From contig NZ_CM000745.1 in NCBI RefSeq assembly GCF_000161455.1, forward strand, positions 4,787,429-4,842,584: DNA of 55,156 nt, in the 5' to 3' direction. This stretch comes from Bacillus pseudomycoides DSM 12442 (GTDB lineage: Bacteria; Bacillota; Bacilli; Bacillales; Bacillaceae_G). Shown here piece after piece: positions 53,689-55,156 of this stretch. The notes under the pieces are model-generated. The model saw only the letters and a program-made list of their open reading frames with translations, had not been told where the DNA came from and did no database searches. How positions within the stretch are numbered: the first letter of the stretch is position 1; the number at the start of each line of letters is the position of its first letter. Position numbers and translations under genes: made by a program.

Positions 53689-54237
53689 TCACTTCATTAC
53701 CTCATATATACTCTCGGCATGATATGCTTCACAAATATAAAATACACATTTACAATCACTTATAATTTGATATTTTCTCGTTGGATATATACTAGATTGT
53801 AATAAGCAGCCATCAAACAATTCAATAATATTTCCAGAAGGCTGATATCCTTGATATAGCATATTCTTTCTTACTTCCATCTGCTTTACTAGTTTTTCAA
53901 TAGGGACGTTTCCATCTTCTAATTCTTTCACAATTTCATTTGGTAAAAGTGAGGTATCAGCAAAAATTAAATTCTCAGATAACACCTTTTCTTTATAACT
54001 AACGGAAGAAACTCGGTACAGGAATGCTCCCTTTTTATCAAAAAAGGGTTTTACTTCTTTTGGAATATATTCCCTATCTATTATTTCTTGTTCAACAACA
54101 TTGAACTGAACTGTATCTTTCACAATATTTTCTAACGATGTAATTGATGATGTTTCTTCAGAAAACAATAAACCTTTAACCACTTTAACTGCTGTAGCAT
54201 CAGCCAATTCTCTTCTTCTATTTTCCATTACTAACAT
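53689..54237 (-). CDS. chorismate-lyase/UTRA-fold protein (DUF98-like)
   Basis: 182 residues from the ATG at 54237, which is 6 bases after GAGGTG; longer in-frame starts overlap that site. The pattern VVEQEIIDREYIPK, then YRVSSVSYKEKVLSENLIFAD, then LPNEIVKELEDGNVPIEKLV resembles the UbiC/UTRA fold of DUF98 proteins such as Rv2949c, which remove pyruvate from chorismate to give 4-hydroxybenzoate. There is no DNA-binding domain, so it is not a GntR regulator. It may supply an aromatic acid or be a diverged relative. It is on the same strand as the PPTase, 148 bases downstream. Whether it serves the NRPS product is unknown; NRPS1 has no obvious aryl-loading module. Confidence 0.45.
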   Translation of the reverse strand: MLVMENRRRELADATAVKVVKGLLFSEETSSITSLENIVKDTVQFNVVEQEIIDREYIPKEVKPFFDKKGAFLYRVSSVSYKEKVLSENLIFADTSLLPNEIVKELEDGNVPIEKLVKQMEVRKNMLYQGYQPSGNIIELFDGCLLQSSIYPTRKYQIISDCKCVFYICEAYHAESIYEVMK

Positions 54238-54385
54238 GACTAACACCTCTTCTATATTTATATAATCTAGCAGCCACTCAAGCGAACATATTCCTAAACT
54301 TACTTCATACGAAAAATATCAGTAGGTAACTGTTCTATTATCGATTATTGATACACACCTTCGTCAATTGAAGAATTACTATCCA

Positions 54386-55150
54386 TTAACGAAGGAGAAG
54401 TCTAGTACTCTGTAAAAGTGTTCCTGCATCAAACTGCCTCATTTCTATTACATCTTTGTTTAATAAAGCTATTGAAGCAACATAGCCTGAGCCAGGTTGC
54501 AAATTCATCAAAGTTGTAGTCTCAACAAGCTGTGACTTATCCTGAAAAACAAGGAGTTCCGGTAAATGATCTGGAGTTGATACAGTAAGATTAGAAGGTG
54601 ACATCATTAACCCTTCTCCAGTAGCCTTAAGTATCGCTTCCTTCCGCGTCCAATATGTTAAAAACCCTTCAATTCGCCTTTCAATTGGCAGTTGCATTAA
54701 CTGAGCAATTTCTATATCTGTTAATACTCCTACTGCCATCTTAAGTACATCAATATTAGAATTTATTTGTTCTACATCTATACCAATAGGTGTAGATGTT
54801 GTAAACGCAACAGCAACTCGTTCTCCTGAATGTGACACAGATAGCTGCGGCATGCCTACAGGTAATTGCGGACGTCCATGCGCTAGCTTACAAACTGAAC
54901 AGGTTCGATCGATTGGTACTTGAAGCGGAGACATTGCGAGTTGTTTTCCTAGTACCAATCGACTAATTGCACATCCAATCATAAATCTTGCTCGGTCCTC
55001 AGAATGACGGAACAAATTTGCTTTTTCACGCTCCGTTTCATTTAATAAACTATAGTGCCAAGATTGCAAGTCTGAAATTCGCGCCCACCATACTTGACAG
55101 TGATGACTTCTTAACTCTGGTACTGAATCTACAATCTCCCAATCTTTCAT
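54386..55150 (-). CDS. sfp: Sfp-type 4'-phosphopantetheinyl transferase
   Basis: 254 residues. Sfp-family motifs: ARFMIGCAISRLVLG at about 55-69, RPQLPVGMPQLSVSHSGERV at about 94-113 (P-x-x-SHS), PIGIDVEQI at about 121-129 (metal Asp/Glu) and FLTYWTRKEAILKATGEGL at about 163-181 (W-x-x-KEA-x-x-K). It moves phosphopantetheine from CoA to Ser of carrier domains. All six T domains of the cluster (GGH/DS) need this step. It starts six bases inside the window edge, so its ribosome site is outside. It lies 1.9 kb from the cluster start and may be the cell's general Sfp rather than part of the cluster. Confidence 0.93.
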   Translation of the reverse strand: MKDWEIVDSVPELRSHHCQVWWARISDLQSWHYSLLNETEREKANLFRHSEDRARFMIGCAISRLVLGKQLAMSPLQVPIDRTCSVCKLAHGRPQLPVGMPQLSVSHSGERVAVAFTTSTPIGIDVEQINSNIDVLKMAVGVLTDIEIAQLMQLPIERRIEGFLTYWTRKEAILKATGEGLMMSPSNLTVSTPDHLPELLVFQDKSQLVETTTLMNLQPGSGYVASIALLNKDVIEMRQFDAGTLLQSTRLLLR

Positions 55151-55156
55151 AAAAAT

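Noticed and set aside
1..55156. CRISPR arrays, tRNA or rRNA genes.
   Set aside because: I found no regularly spaced direct repeats, tRNA cloverleaf sequences or rRNA segments on either strand.

Overview
The window looks like a chromosomal stretch of a Bacillus cereus-group Firmicute. It is AT-rich, has strong AGGAGG-type ribosome sites with frequent GTG/TTG starts, a tandem T-box in front of a ThrRS gene, a tandem glycine aptamer in front of an alanine/glycine symporter, a BceAB-type ABC pair, and DUF3891, DinB and HU genes. The species cannot be fixed from sequence alone.

Layout. (1) 1-6.2 kb: decayed prophage-like segment with an ArpU/sigma-like regulator, a RecU-like resolvase, several tiny phage-type ORFs, a DUF4871-like gene with a nonsense codon, and a broken WYL regulator. 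(2) 6.3-9.8 kb: DinB protein, a badly decayed NTF2-like gene, and a divergent SDR/MerR pair with a textbook MerR operator. This segment sits between two copies of a 71-bp IS240/IS6-type end. (3) 9.8-24.6 kb: ordinary chromosome with an ABC transporter, ThrRS with two tandem T-boxes, an RluF-like pseudouridine synthase, small enzymes, a glycine riboswitch plus AgcS-type symporter, MBL, DinB, DUF3891 and HU. (4) 24.6-52.5 kb: a large minus-strand nonribosomal peptide gene cluster. (5) 52.5-55.15 kb: a 1.1-kb gene-poor gap, a chorismate-lyase-like gene and an Sfp-type phosphopantetheinyl transferase.

The cluster is the notable part. In transcription order it holds an argininosuccinate-lyase-like enzyme, a cysteine-synthase-like PLP enzyme, an ATP-grasp ligase, three NRPSs (A-T-C-A-T; C-A-T-C-A-T; C-A-T-C-A-T-TE), an MFS exporter, a PduX-type threonine kinase, a threonine-aldolase-like enzyme and a radical-SAM 2,3-aminomutase. 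The kinase, PLP enzyme and lyase form the same set as the DabC/DabA/DabB genes proposed to make 2,3-diaminobutyrate for friulimicin. The inferred route is Thr -> O-phospho-Thr -> beta-replacement by an amino donor -> lyase release of 2,3-diaminobutyrate. The aminomutase would add a beta-amino acid. Adenylation pockets read from sequence give Thr and Ser for the last two modules. The first two share an unusual acidic pocket that would suit amino-bearing side chains. The predicted product is a six-residue peptide with a free N-terminus, released by the thioesterase, carrying 2,3-diaminobutyrate and possibly a beta-amino acid. I do not recognise a described Bacillus compound with this layout. The PPTase at the right edge could activate the carrier domains.
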